NCBI GenBank assembly: GCA_026967815.1
Contig: JAPUUO010000090.1
Span: 1 to 5,874, forward strand
Source: Candidatus Bathyarchaeota archaeon
Lineage (GTDB): Archaea > Thermoproteota > Bathyarchaeia > Bathyarchaeales > Bathyarchaeaceae
Direction: 5' to 3'
Length of the DNA: 5,874 bases
The translations under genes were made by a program, and so were the position numbers. The notes under the pieces are model-generated. The model made no database searches. It saw only the letters and a program-made list of their open reading frames with translations, and was not told where the DNA came from. Positions 5,736 through 5,874 of the stretch are shown one piece after another (position 1 is the first letter of the stretch; each line of letters opens with the position of its first letter).

Positions 5736-5874
5736 ATGCTTCACTACCTAAAAGCGTTAGATTCTGTAAACGCTAGGATACTTGAGGGAATGGGCAGGCA
5801 CGGGCCGAGAAATACATCATTTTTGGCCAGATCTGTGAAGCTTCCAGCAACAACTGTTGCCTTTAGGATTAAGA
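5736..5874 (+). CDS. Winged helix-turn-helix DNA-binding protein, N-terminal part (runs off window)
   Basis: The frame is open to the right edge. From the ATG at 5736 it encodes 46 residues with a typical winged-helix start: helix 1 around YLKALDSVNARILEGMGRHG, helix 2 around NTSFLARSVKL, and recognition helix around PATTVAFRIK. Such domains usually belong to archaeal transcription regulators; the rest of the protein, and so any ligand or subfamily, is not visible. The frame is open upstream to a stop at 5691-5693, and the extra residues (KGDILISRLEDFEW) look protein-like. No ATG, GTG or TTG occurs in that upstream part, although AGGGGG at 5695-5700 would make a good ribosome binding site. 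The true start may therefore be ATG 5736 or a rare ATT/ATC codon at 5703/5709. It could regulate the neighbouring membrane-protein genes, but that is inference. Confidence 0.7.
   Translation, partial: MLHYLKALDSVNARILEGMGRHGPRNTSFLARSVKLPATTVAFRIK

Noticed and set aside
1..5874. tRNA, rRNA, CRISPR array or insertion sequence
   Set aside because: I found no cloverleaf-like pattern, no regularly spaced repeats, no terminal inverted repeats and no transposase or integrase in any frame. This is by eye only; a covariance-model scan for tRNAs would be the decisive check.

Overview
The window looks archaeal. The evidence is a tRNA-splicing endonuclease of the EndA family, a histidyl-tRNA synthetase with an archaeal-looking LRPEFTAS class II motif, GGAGGT-type ribosome binding sites, and no bacterial-style hairpin terminators. 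Base composition is moderate (low-to-mid 40s % GC by eye). The mix of genes, including a long-loop CAAX-like membrane protease and a small winged-helix regulator, fits an uncultured mesophilic lineage such as Bathyarchaeia. That placement is inference and no marker here proves it.

Positions 1-2759 hold a tight plus-strand cluster. It opens with a methylthioribose-1-phosphate isomerase (MtnA family) cut by the left window edge. Next is a YcaQ-type winged-helix DNA glycosylase homologue whose start overlaps the mtnA end by 13 bases. After a 37-base gap comes a TTG-started EndA family protein. The EndA protein keeps the catalytic tyrosine and lysine positions but has threonine where the catalytic histidine should be, so it may be a structural subunit of a heteromeric splicing enzyme. 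A 162-base spacer with a weak promoter candidate leads to a complete hisS (2922-4214).

hisS runs tail-to-tail into a minus-strand CPBP (CAAX protease/bacteriocin-processing) family membrane protein (4198-5280). The two coding regions overlap by 17 bases. The protease carries all three family motifs, but with an unusually long segment between the first two. Its start faces a compact divergent intergenic region (5281-5373) with a TATA-like element and two crossing inverted repeats, one of which touches the protease ribosome binding site.

On the other side of that region is a 95-codon candidate for a single-pass membrane protein of unknown function. The right edge holds the N-terminal part of a winged-helix DNA-binding protein whose true start is unclear.

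Functionally, endA and hisS both serve tRNA maturation and charging, and mtnA serves sulfur/nucleoside salvage. The ycaQ homologue is probably DNA repair. The membrane protease, small membrane protein and HTH protein form a separate, less understood group. I see no CRISPR array, insertion sequence, tRNA or rRNA gene. The strongest unusual signals are the EndA catalytic substitution, the enlarged protease loop and the architecture of the divergent promoter.
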